A program made the position numbers and the translations under genes. 36,623 bases of DNA, taken from contig DVKJ01000060.1 in assembly GCA_018716065.1 (NCBI GenBank), positions 1 to 36,623 of the forward strand. The letters run 5' to 3'. The DNA is from Candidatus Pelethosoma merdigallinarum (GTDB lineage: Bacteria > Bacillota_I > Bacilli_A > RF39 > UBA660). Each line of letters opens with the position of its first letter. The stretch's first letter is position 1. Under the pieces are notes generated by a model. That model was not told where the DNA came from and did not search any database. It worked only from the letters and a program-made list of their open reading frames with translations. This document shows positions 1 to 7,142 of this stretch, piece after piece.

Positions 1-37
1 TTTTTTCTAAATTTACTGTATTATTTTTCATAGACAT
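1..37 (-). CDS. 5' end of a leftward gene, truncated by the window edge
   Basis: Reading the minus strand, AAAGGAG (plus positions 44-50) lies 6 nt before an ATG at 37-35, followed by an open frame of 12 codons (MSMKNNTVNLEK) that runs off the window. A second in-frame ATG at 31-29 would be 12 nt from the same ribosome binding site and is less likely. A good minus-strand promoter lies just upstream (68-96). Too little protein is visible to name the product. The start sits inside one arm of a 14-bp inverted repeat, so expression may be regulated there. Confidence 0.6.
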   Translation of the reverse strand, partial: MSMKNNTVNLEK

Positions 38-88
38 GTGAATCTCCTTTCATTTGTGACGAAAGATATTTTACAGATTCACATGTCT
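32..88. repeat. 14-bp perfect inverted repeat, possible operator
   Basis: AGACATGTGAATCT at 32-45 and its exact complement AGATTCACATGTCT at 75-88, 29 nt apart. One arm occupies the -35/-10 spacer of the leftward promoter; the other overlaps the ribosome binding site and start codon. Only the proximal arm would be in the transcript, so a protein-binding site is more likely than an RNA hairpin. Confidence 0.5.
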
Positions 89-96
89 TTTTGCAA
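68..96 (-). promoter_or_regulatory. Promoter for the leftward partial gene
   Basis: On the minus strand TTGCAA (plus 91-96), a 17-nt spacer and TAAAAT (plus 68-73). The start point would fall near position 61, giving a short leader before the ribosome binding site at 44-50. One arm of a 14-bp inverted repeat (75-88) lies wholly within the spacer. Confidence 0.6.
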
Positions 97-136
97 ATTG
101 AAAAGTGTTGCACTTCAAATTTAAATTAACATTATC

Positions 137-165
137 AAGAAGGTTTGACAAAATCTTCTTTTTTT
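137..165 (+). terminator. Terminator-like hairpin overlapping a promoter
   Basis: AAGAAGGTTT (137-146), loop GACA, AAATCTTCTT (151-160), then a T tract to 165: a 10-bp stem with one G-T pair. The T run suits plus-strand transcription only, yet no plus-strand gene ends upstream within the window, so the transcript it would stop is unknown. Confidence 0.4.
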
Positions 166-173
166 CGTACAAT
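145..173 (+). promoter_or_regulatory. Promoter of the 204-1292 gene
   Basis: Near-consensus TTGACA (145-150), 17-nt spacer, TACAAT (168-173). Predicted start about 180, with GAGGTG at 192-197 before ATG 204. The -35 box begins inside a terminator-like hairpin (137-160). Confidence 0.8.
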
Positions 174-203
174 AGAAAACAATTGTTTTATGAGGTGATA
201 AAT

Positions 204-1292
204 ATGCGTAATAAGTTATTTATGCGAGAATGTTTTAATTTTTTAGTGACAAAGTATCCTTCAAAAGAAGAAGTTGAAGCTTTTTGTTTTAAAAATAATA
301 TTACTACAAAACGATTTCACCAACAAATTCGAGATTATGTCAAAATATTTGCAAATTCAGTAGAGAGAAAAGCTTATGATCACTATTTGTATCTTTTCCA
401 TTATGAAAAGATTATTGAAAAGATTATGAACACACCATTAAAAGAAGATCGTATTACTTTATTAATTGAAAATGCAGAGTTATATGGGATGATGCGAGGA
501 ACCTATTTAAATTATCATCCGGAAAATCGTTTAAAAATTAAACAGTTAGATGTAGAATATCGTGAAGCTATTGATGTTAAAAATCGTATTCATCGAAAAA
601 TCAATGGACTATTGTTATCTACAGACGAAGGACAACAACGATATATTGATTCGATTGAAGAGTTACTCATGAAAGTTGAAGAAAAAGTACAAAATGATCA
701 TTTTTATATAGAAGATGAATTAAGAGAAGCTCGTAATTATATCAGTATTTTATCAAAAGAGAAAGTTGCTTTACGTGATCAATATAATAAACGAGTAACG
801 CATTATTATAATCTGGTTTTAAAACAAGTTTTAAAAGATTTTTCCGAAAATAAAGAAAATTATTCGGTAGTAGATTATTATTACACAACAGATATATTAC
901 CTATGTATTTATTTAAAAGAGCCGATCTTTTAAATAAAGCGATTGAGAAACGTGCAAAAGAATTGGGAAACGATGTTTTACGTAAACCAAATCCTTATAT
1001 CACTTTAAAAAGGGTAATTTTAGAGCGCATATCTAATAATAATACTTTTATTACAACTCCACTAACGATTACGCGTAAACAAGCTTCTTCTATTTCTCAA
1101 TATACGTATCATGGGGTTTGTTTTGATCATCATGATTTGGAACACATCTATGATTTTATGATTCAAGAAGGATTACCAAGCTATGAGAATGTCTATTATG
1201 GATTATTAAAAGAGTGTGCGATAAAGGGAGAATTAGTTTCTAGGAAAGAGAAAAAGAATTTTGTGAAGAAATTAGAAAAAAGAGTTTCGTAA
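204..1292 (+). CDS. Uncharacterised 362-residue protein
   Basis: The frame is open from 105, but the start is taken at ATG 204 because a strong promoter (145-173) and GAGGTG (192-197) lie inside the upstream extension. The predicted protein is soluble: no signal peptide or membrane segment, rich in Lys, Glu, Ile and Tyr, with charged helical stretches around residues 145-220. I do not recognise a family. The stop at 1290-1292 coincides with the end of a 112-bp segment repeated at 2278-2389, so the gene's original 3' flank (terminator, then polC) now lies 1.1 kb downstream. The coding frame is intact, but the gene has lost the 3' arm of its terminator. Before the insertion it was probably the immediate upstream neighbour of polC. 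Confidence 0.8.
   Translation: MRNKLFMRECFNFLVTKYPSKEEVEAFCFKNNITTKRFHQQIRDYVKIFANSVERKAYDHYLYLFHYEKIIEKIMNTPLKEDRITLLIENAELYGMMRGTYLNYHPENRLKIKQLDVEYREAIDVKNRIHRKINGLLLSTDEGQQRYIDSIEELLMKVEEKVQNDHFYIEDELREARNYISILSKEKVALRDQYNKRVTHYYNLVLKQVLKDFSENKENYSVVDYYYTTDILPMYLFKRADLLNKAIEKRAKELGNDVLRKPNPYITLKRVILERISNNNTFITTPLTITRKQASSISQYTYHGVCFDHHDLEHIYDFMIQEGLPSYENVYYGLLKECAIKGELVSRKEKKNFVKKLEKRVS
1181..1292 (+). repeat. Direct repeat, copy 1 (3' end of the 204-1292 gene)
   Basis: These 112 bases match 2278-2389 with one mismatch (T1184 versus C2281); 1185-1292 is identical over 108 bp. The identity ends exactly after the TAA stop codon. Confidence 0.95.
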
Positions 1293-1326
1293 ATTGTTAT
1301 TAAAATGATATTCAATTAATAACAAT
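1293..1326. repeat. 10-bp inverted repeat at the left boundary of the insert
   Basis: ATTGTTATTA (1293-1302) and TAATAACAAT (1317-1326), perfectly complementary with a 14-nt loop. It starts on the first base after the duplicated segment. No T tract follows, so it is not a classic terminator; it could be an end structure of the element. Confidence 0.5.
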
Positions 1327-1362
1327 GAGCTGGTTATATAATGAAAATGTATAAAACTATGT

Positions 1363-2184
1363 ATGATAAGTTGTGAAAAGAGTGTGATAAAAGTGATAGA
1401 GCAATTAAAGGAAAAGTATTGTCTCGAAATAGATAAGATTGTTAAAAATGAAGATTCAACAGATGGCAATGTATATATGTTATTCAATGATACTACCAAA
1501 TATATACTAAAATTGTATGATGATAAAAATCATGCGATTTCAATGATAAATATTCATAAAGATTTGCGCAAAAATGGAATGAATGTTCCGAAAATAATAT
1601 TGAATAAGGAAAATAATGGTTATACTTCGTTAGATGATGGAAAATATTGTGTAATATATTCTTTTTTAGACGGTGATGAAATTGGGAATTTGTTTAAAAA
1701 TATAAATGCTGAAGTATCAAGCAAAATAGCAAAAGAGATTAAAAAAATACACAAAATTACTAGTGGTGATAATAAATATGACTTAAAATCTTTACCTTTT
1801 AACATTGAGAAAAAATTTAATAGATATTCCACATTACATTTTGATTTAACTCGATGTAATATATTTTATAACGAGGATTGGTCATCAAAAATAGGTTTTA
1901 TTGATTTTGATGATGCTAAGTATGGACCAACAATAGTAGATGTTGCAATTACAATATCATTGTTGTATTTTTCAAAATCAAGAGGTGTAGATATCGAAGG
2001 ACTGAAAGCATTTTTAGATGAATATTACGAAAGTGATGAGTTAAGAAAAGAAGAAGTTCCATATTTGAAAGAATGTGCAATAAAATGGATAGATTATATA
2101 ATGGATAATAATCAATTTGACACTTCAACTACGGAAAGTTTTGAAATAAGGAAAAATTTGATAGAAACAGAGATGAATTTTTAA
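1363..2184 (+). CDS. Phosphotransferase of the aminoglycoside/homoserine/choline kinase (APH) fold
   Basis: This 273-residue protein has APH-fold signatures. The N-lobe has a glycine-rich turn and strands (residues about 31-55, with a Lys in YILKLYD). A hinge-like stretch ending FLDGDEIG lies near residue 105. The catalytic loop HFDLTRCN, near residue 159, fits HxDxxxxN, and FIDFDDAKYGP, near residue 180, is the metal-binding Asp region. The linker from KKIHKI to the catalytic His is only about 25 residues, shorter than in classical aminoglycoside kinases, so this is a compact member. The substrate could be an antibiotic, homoserine, an amino alcohol or a sugar and cannot be read from sequence. 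No convincing ribosome binding site precedes ATG 1363. A TATAAT at 1337-1342 lacks a clear -35, so read-through from upstream may supply expression. Base and codon use suggest acquisition. Confidence 0.75.
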   Translation: MISCEKSVIKVIEQLKEKYCLEIDKIVKNEDSTDGNVYMLFNDTTKYILKLYDDKNHAISMINIHKDLRKNGMNVPKIILNKENNGYTSLDDGKYCVIYSFLDGDEIGNLFKNINAEVSSKIAKEIKKIHKITSGDNKYDLKSLPFNIEKKFNRYSTLHFDLTRCNIFYNEDWSSKIGFIDFDDAKYGPTIVDVAITISLLYFSKSRGVDIEGLKAFLDEYYESDELRKEEVPYLKECAIKWIDYIMDNNQFDTSTTESFEIRKNLIETEMNF

Positions 2185-2277
2185 AATTTGTATATAATAT
2201 GCAAAGTATTACTTCATAATTTTTATAACATAAAAAGTGGAAAAATATTTTGTTTTAAAAAGATTTTAATTATTTAA

Positions 2278-2389
2278 CTACGAGAATGTCTATTATGGAT
2301 TATTAAAAGAGTGTGCGATAAAGGGAGAATTAGTTTCTAGGAAAGAGAAAAAGAATTTTGTGAAGAAATTAGAAAAAAGAGTTTCGTAA
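2278..2389 (+). pseudogene. Displaced 3' remnant of the 204-1292 gene (direct repeat, copy 2)
   Basis: Encodes the last 36 or so residues of the upstream protein (YENVYYGLL to KRVS) with its stop at 2387-2389 but no start. The in-frame stop at 2267-2269 and the lack of a ribosome binding site make it untranslated. It keeps the native 3' context: the stop codon sits in the loop of the terminator 2373-2402, followed directly by the polC promoter. It is therefore probably the original end of the gene. Confidence 0.85.
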
Positions 2390-2402
2390 GACTCTTTTTT
2401 TT
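2373..2402 (+). terminator. Native terminator of the 204-1292 gene, now separated from it
   Basis: AAAAAAGAGT (2373-2382), 8-nt loop containing the TAA stop, ACTCTTTTTT (2391-2400), T tract to 2402. Copy 1 of the repeat keeps only the 5' arm. Confidence 0.8.
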
Positions 2403-2410
2403 GATACAAT
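2403..2410 (+). promoter_or_regulatory. Extended -10 promoter of polC
   Basis: TGA followed by TACAAT (2405-2410). The -35 region (TTTCGT at 2382-2387) is weak and lies inside the terminator stem-loop. GAGGTGG precedes ATG 2433. Confidence 0.5.
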
Positions 2411-2432
2411 AAATATATTATGAGGTGGTTTT

Positions 2433-5400
2433 ATGAAAGATCAAAATAAGCTCCATATTTTATTAGATCAAATCCATTTTCCAGCGGAATATCGTAAAGA
2501 AGTAGAAGATGGAACTTTATTACGTATTATAGGAAATCAAGATCGTGATGTTTATCATTTTATGATTCACTTAGAGCATTTTTTAACTCCTCACACGTAT
2601 CACCAATTAGTTGAACACTTACGTATGGGCTTTCCAATGTTTCGTAAAACGGTGTTGACATTACAAGTTCCTGAATCTTTAGAAAAACCATTAACGGATT
2701 ATTATACTTATTTTATGGAAGAATATGCAAAAGAAAATCCTTCATTATCTTTTTTTATGGATAAGAAAATTCAATTAAAAGATGGCATTGTTACATTAGA
2801 AGTGGTTAATTTGGCGGAAAAAATGAAATTTCAATCTCTTCAAGAACGTTTTATGAATGACTTAAAAAATGCGGGTTTTGGAGAGCTTGCTTTATCGATT
2901 GTTATAAATCCAGAAGGTGAAAAACAAATTCATGATGAAATTATGAATGATCTAAAAGAAGCTACAAAAGAAGTGTTGAAAACACCAATTGTGGATGCTA
3001 AAACAGAAGTGGAACCTACTCCTGAAAAAAAATCTTTCAAAGGAAACTATCAACGAAAATCAAGAGTACCAAAAGATCATGACGAAGAAGTTATTTTAGG
3101 AAGAAAAATTGATACGGAAGTCATGACGATTAGTAATATTATGGGTCCTCAAAACAATGTTACATTAGAGGTTTATATTTTTGATGATGAAATACGTGAA
3201 ACGAAGACAGGATTAAAAATTGTTACTTTAAAACTAACGGATTATACCGATAGTATTTATGGAAAGATGTTTATTAACGATGACGATGAATATGAAATTG
3301 CCAAAAAGAATTTGAAAAAAGGTTCTTGGGTAAAACTACGTGGAACGGTTAAAGATGATGCTTATAGTAAAGAGTTGGTGTTCAATATTTACGATGTGAA
3401 TCACCTAGATAAAGTGATTGAAGAAGTTGTTGATGATGCATCAGAAAAACGTGTAGAGTTACACGCCCATACGATGATGAGTCAAATGGATGGAGTCGTT
3501 AATGAAGTTGCGTTAGTAAAACAAGCGATGAAATGGGGACATAAAGCGATTGCGATTACCGATCACAACGGTTGTCAAGCTTTCCCTCATGTTTATCAAG
3601 AGGTAACCAAATATAATAAGGGTAAGGATGAAAAAGATCAATTCAAAGCCCTTTATGGATCAGAACTTACTTTGATTGATGATACCGTCAATATTGTGGT
3701 ACGTCCAACCGATGATATTATGTTGGATCAAACCTATGTTGTATTTGACTTTGAAACCACAGGATTTAATGCTGGTGGAAAAGATTCGATTATTGAAATC
3801 GGGGCTGTTAAAATTCATAATGGAGAAATTCTTGAACGTTATGATGAACTGATTAATCCAGGACGTAAACTTCCTAATAAAATTGTGGAGATTACCAATA
3901 TTACAGATGAAATGTTAGCCGATAAAGATAATGAAGAAAATGCCGTAAAACGTTTTATTGAATGGTTTGGCGATTTACCTATGGTTGCCCATAATGCGAA
4001 ATTTGATGTTTCCTTCTTGGAAATGGCTTATCGTAAGTATAACTTAGGAACATTCAAAAATACGGTTATTGACACCTTAGAACTTTCTAGAACGATGGAT
4101 AATACTTATGCAAGACATAGTTTATCGGCTTTAGTAAAACGTTATAATGTACCATGGGATGAAAGTGCACATCACCGTGGAGATTATGATGCGGAAGGAA
4201 CAGCTTTAGTGTTCCACAAAATGATGAAGAAGTTAAGTGACCGTAATTTAGAAAAAATTAGTGATTTAGATAAATTAGTTAGTCGTGATGAAATCCATAA
4301 ATATGGTCGTTCTTTCCATGTTAATTTGATTGCTAAAAATAAAGTAGGGTTAAAGAATTTATTTAAAATTATATCTTTAGCCAATACCAAATATTTATAT
4401 AAAACACCACGTATTTTACGTAGTGAGATTGAAGCCCACCGTGAAGGATTATTAGTTGGTAGTGGGTGCTATGAAAGTGAAGTCTTTATTCAGGCACGAA
4501 GTAAAAGTGATGAAGAGTTAACCAACATTATGAATTTCTATGATTATATTGAAGTTCAACCACCAGAGTGTTATGATCATTTGTTACAAATGAATGATTT
4601 TGGAAATAAAATGGAATTGATTGAACATCTAAAAAAAATAATTCGTGTTGGAGAAGAAGCTGGTAAAATCGTGGTCGCAACGGGTGATGTTCATCACTTA
4701 ACACGTGATGATCGTATTTACCGTGAGATTATTGTAAATCAAAAAGTACCTGGTGGAGGAAGACATCCTCTTGCGCGTAATAACATTAAACAAATTCCAA
4801 GTATGCATTTTAGAACAACAAACGAAATGCTGGAAGACTTTAGCTTTTTATCGCCAGAACAAGCCAAAGAAATTGTGATAACCAATCCTAATAAGATTGC
4901 CGATATGGTAGAAATCATTGAAGTTATTATTGAAACAGGTGGTGTTCCTTTTTCTCCTCATATTGATCATTCTGTTGAAACCGTAACAGAACTCGTTTAC
5001 GATAAAGCACGTGATTGGTATGGTGATCCCCTTCCTCATAATATCGAAGAACGTATTTCTAAAGAGTTATATGGAGATGGAATCTTTGAGGCGATTCAGT
5101 ACCAAATAAAAAAAGAAGGTCTAGAAGGGGAAGAAGCGGAAAACGAATCTTTCCGTCGTCTACACGCTACTTTATTACAAGGATTTGATCACGTAAAAAG
5201 TGTCATTCATGATTATTTGAAAGAACGTTCGGAAGAAGAAATAAGTGAAGAAGAAATCCAAAAACAAATGAAAAAACAATTAGGAGGAATCATTGGTGGA
5301 GGATTTGATGTTATTTACTTAATTGCTCAAAAGTTAGTGAAACACTCTAATGATGATGGTTATTTAGTAGGTAGTCGTGGTTCGGTTGGATCTAGTTTTG

Positions 5401-7067
5401 TCGCAACGATGATGGGAATTACCGAAGTAAATCCATTACCGGCGCATTATCGTTGTCCAAAATGTCGTCATAGTATTTTTGAAATGGATGGAAAACCACT
5501 AGGTGCGAAATATTCCAGTGGATTTGACTTACCAAATTATAACTGTCCAAAATGTGGAACTTTAATGATTAAAGATGGTAATGACATGCCATTTGCCACT
5601 TTCTTAGGATTTAATGCGGACAAAGTACCGGATATCGATTTGAACTTCTCGGATTTAAATCAAGCCGATGCTCATAACTATACGAAAGTATTGTTTGGTA
5701 TCGATAATGTATATCGTGCCGGAACGATTGGTACGGTTGCCACAAAAACGGCATTTGGTTATGTCAAAGGTTGGTGTGAAGAAAAAGGAATTATCAAAAG
5801 AACTGCGGAAGTAGAACGTCTGGCTCTTGGATGTACCGGTGTGAAACGTACCACTGGACAACACCCTGGAGGAATCGTTGTTATCCCAGGATATATGGAT
5901 GTCTTTGATTTTACACCTTTCCAATATCCAGCTGATGATCCAAATAGTGAATGGCGCACCACTCACTTTGATTATCACGCCATCGACCAAGACGTTTTAA
6001 AGCTGGATATTTTAGGACATTCTGATCCTACCCAACTTCGTATGATTCAAGATTTTTCAGGAATGAATATTCTAGATGTTCCTTTAGATGATAAAGAAAC
6101 CATGGGGATTTTCCTATCACCGGAACCTTTAGGTGTCACCAAAGAACAAATTATGTGTGAGACTGGATCGTTAGGAATTCCTGAATTTGGAACGAACTTT
6201 ACGATTAGTATGTTAGTCGATACAAAACCGAAAACATTCGCAGAGTTAATTAAAATTTCCGGTTTATCACATGGTACCGATGTATGGGTTGGAAATGCGC
6301 AAGAATTAATTCGTAATAAAATTGTTCCCTTTAAAGATGTTATTGGCTGTCGTGATGATATCATGGTTTATCTTATGTATCATGGATTAGAGCCTATTCG
6401 TGCCTTCAAAATTATGGAGTTTGTTCGTAAAGGTCGAGCAAGTAAAGATCCGGAAACTTGGAAGGGGATGGAACAAGAAATGCGTGATGCAGGAATCGAA
6501 GAGTGGTTTATTGGATCATGTGCGAAAATTAAGTACATGTTCCCAAAAGCCCATGCGACAGCTTATGTAACCAGTGCTTTTCGTATTGCTTATTTTAAAG
6601 TTCATCACCCAGTATGGTTTTATGCTTCTTGGTTTACAAGCAAAGCAACTGATTTTGATATTGAATCGATGATTAAAGGATACGATGCCATAAAAGCACG
6701 TGTGATTGAAATTATTAACAAAGGTTTTGAAGCAACCAATAAAGAAACCGGAATGTTAGAATGTTTAAAGGTTGCCTTAGAAGCAACTGCTCGTGGTATG
6801 AAATTCGCACCAATTAGTTTAGAACACAGTAAAGCAACTACATTTGATGTAAAAGATGATACAACCATGTATCCGCCATTCTCATCGATTGATGGCTTAG
6901 GAGATACGGTTGCCAAAAACATCGTTGCGGAACGTGAAAAAGGACCTTTCTTAAGTATTGAAGATTTACAAAAGAGAGCGAAAATTTCTCAAACGCTCAT
7001 TGATAAAATGCGTGCGATGGGAATACTAGATGGTATGGATGAATCTAGTCAATTAAGTTTATTTTAA
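2433..7067 (+). CDS. polC: DNA polymerase III PolC-type alpha subunit
   Basis: This 1,544-residue replicative polymerase combines synthesis and 3'-5' proofreading at the replication fork. Order seen: N-terminal region and OB fold (about 225-335); PHP domain starting RVELHAHT near 340 and split by a DEDD exonuclease beginning VVFDFETTGF near 435; PHP remainder (IVVATGDVHHL); a zinc-binding insert with two CPKC motifs (about 1005-1045); the palm with PDIDLNFSD near 1065; then fingers and a C-terminal helix-hairpin-helix region. Catalytic Asp residues and the exonuclease DxE are present. It is somewhat longer than the roughly 1,440 residues usual in Bacillus. ATG 2433 has GAGGTGG upstream. The gene forms its own unit, with a terminator at 7066-7092. 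Confidence 0.98.
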   Translation: MKDQNKLHILLDQIHFPAEYRKEVEDGTLLRIIGNQDRDVYHFMIHLEHFLTPHTYHQLVEHLRMGFPMFRKTVLTLQVPESLEKPLTDYYTYFMEEYAKENPSLSFFMDKKIQLKDGIVTLEVVNLAEKMKFQSLQERFMNDLKNAGFGELALSIVINPEGEKQIHDEIMNDLKEATKEVLKTPIVDAKTEVEPTPEKKSFKGNYQRKSRVPKDHDEEVILGRKIDTEVMTISNIMGPQNNVTLEVYIFDDEIRETKTGLKIVTLKLTDYTDSIYGKMFINDDDEYEIAKKNLKKGSWVKLRGTVKDDAYSKELVFNIYDVNHLDKVIEEVVDDASEKRVELHAHTMMSQMDGVVNEVALVKQAMKWGHKAIAITDHNGCQAFPHVYQEVTKYNKGKDEKDQFKALYGSELTLIDDTVNIVVRPTDDIMLDQTYVVFDFETTGFNAGGKDSIIEIGAVKIHNGEILERYDELINPGRKLPNKIVEITNITDEMLADKDNEENAVKRFIEWFGDLPMVAHNAKFDVSFLEMAYRKYNLGTFKNTVIDTLELSRTMDNTYARHSLSALVKRYNVPWDESAHHRGDYDAEGTALVFHKMMKKLSDRNLEKISDLDKLVSRDEIHKYGRSFHVNLIAKNKVGLKNLFKIISLANTKYLYKTPRILRSEIEAHREGLLVGSGCYESEVFIQARSKSDEELTNIMNFYDYIEVQPPECYDHLLQMNDFGNKMELIEHLKKIIRVGEEAGKIVVATGDVHHLTRDDRIYREIIVNQKVPGGGRHPLARNNIKQIPSMHFRTTNEMLEDFSFLSPEQAKEIVITNPNKIADMVEIIEVIIETGGVPFSPHIDHSVETVTELVYDKARDWYGDPLPHNIEERISKELYGDGIFEAIQYQIKKEGLEGEEAENESFRRLHATLLQGFDHVKSVIHDYLKERSEEEISEEEIQKQMKKQLGGIIGGGFDVIYLIAQKLVKHSNDDGYLVGSRGSVGSSFVATMMGITEVNPLPAHYRCPKCRHSIFEMDGKPLGAKYSSGFDLPNYNCPKCGTLMIKDGNDMPFATFLGFNADKVPDIDLNFSDLNQADAHNYTKVLFGIDNVYRAGTIGTVATKTAFGYVKGWCEEKGIIKRTAEVERLALGCTGVKRTTGQHPGGIVVIPGYMDVFDFTPFQYPADDPNSEWRTTHFDYHAIDQDVLKLDILGHSDPTQLRMIQDFSGMNILDVPLDDKETMGIFLSPEPLGVTKEQIMCETGSLGIPEFGTNFTISMLVDTKPKTFAELIKISGLSHGTDVWVGNAQELIRNKIVPFKDVIGCRDDIMVYLMYHGLEPIRAFKIMEFVRKGRASKDPETWKGMEQEMRDAGIEEWFIGSCAKIKYMFPKAHATAYVTSAFRIAYFKVHHPVWFYASWFTSKATDFDIESMIKGYDAIKARVIEIINKGFEATNKETGMLECLKVALEATARGMKFAPISLEHSKATTFDVKDDTTMYPPFSSIDGLGDTVAKNIVAEREKGPFLSIEDLQKRAKISQTLIDKMRAMGILDGMDESSQLSLF

Positions 7068-7092
7068 AGAGAAAGCGAGTCTTTCTCTTTTT
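7066..7092 (+). terminator. polC terminator
   Basis: AAAGAGAAAG (7066-7075), loop CGAGT, CTTTCTCTTT (7081-7090). The stem starts inside the stop codon and its T tail merges into the next promoter's TTGACA. Confidence 0.85.
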
Positions 7093-7118
7093 GACAAAAT
7101 AAAAATTTGTGGTAATAT
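7091..7118 (+). promoter_or_regulatory. Promoter of the 7143 gene
   Basis: TTGACA (7091-7096), 16-nt spacer, TAATAT (7113-7118). GGGGG lies shortly before ATG 7143. Confidence 0.65.
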
Positions 7119-7142
7119 ATACAGTACCAATGGGGGTTTATT

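Larger units (their letters stand above)
1293..2389. mobile_element. 1,097-bp inserted cassette with APH-like gene and duplicated gene tail
   Basis: The two repeat copies are offset by exactly 1,097 bp. Removing one repeat unit plus the intervening DNA restores an uninterrupted gene, its terminator (2373-2402) and the polC promoter. The insert holds one gene (1363-2184) and no recombinase or transposase. It looks more AT-rich than its neighbours and uses ATA and AGA codons freely where they prefer ATT and CGT. Immediately inside the left boundary is a perfect 10-bp inverted repeat (1293-1302/1317-1326). Best explanation: integration of a circular or transferred molecule at a gene 3' end, by homologous or site-specific recombination; the mechanism is inferred. 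Confidence 0.7.

Noticed and set aside
1341-1376. 11-codon frame (MKMYKTMYDKL) overlapping the start of the kinase gene, a possible leader peptide
   Set aside because: No ribosome binding site and no attenuator structure; its length is expected by chance.
1299-2270. ATTAAAAT (1299-1306) and ATTTTAAT (2263-2270), inverted 8-mers 6-7 nt inside each end of the insert, as possible transposon ends
   Set aside because: Short AT-only matches easily expected by chance; there is no transposase and no short target duplication beyond the 108-bp repeat.
5655-5990. Minus-strand open frames of 67-111 codons inside polC (also 6047-6364 and 6620-6922)
   Set aside because: Antisense shadows of a long, clearly coding gene; no ribosome binding sites and no recognisable protein.
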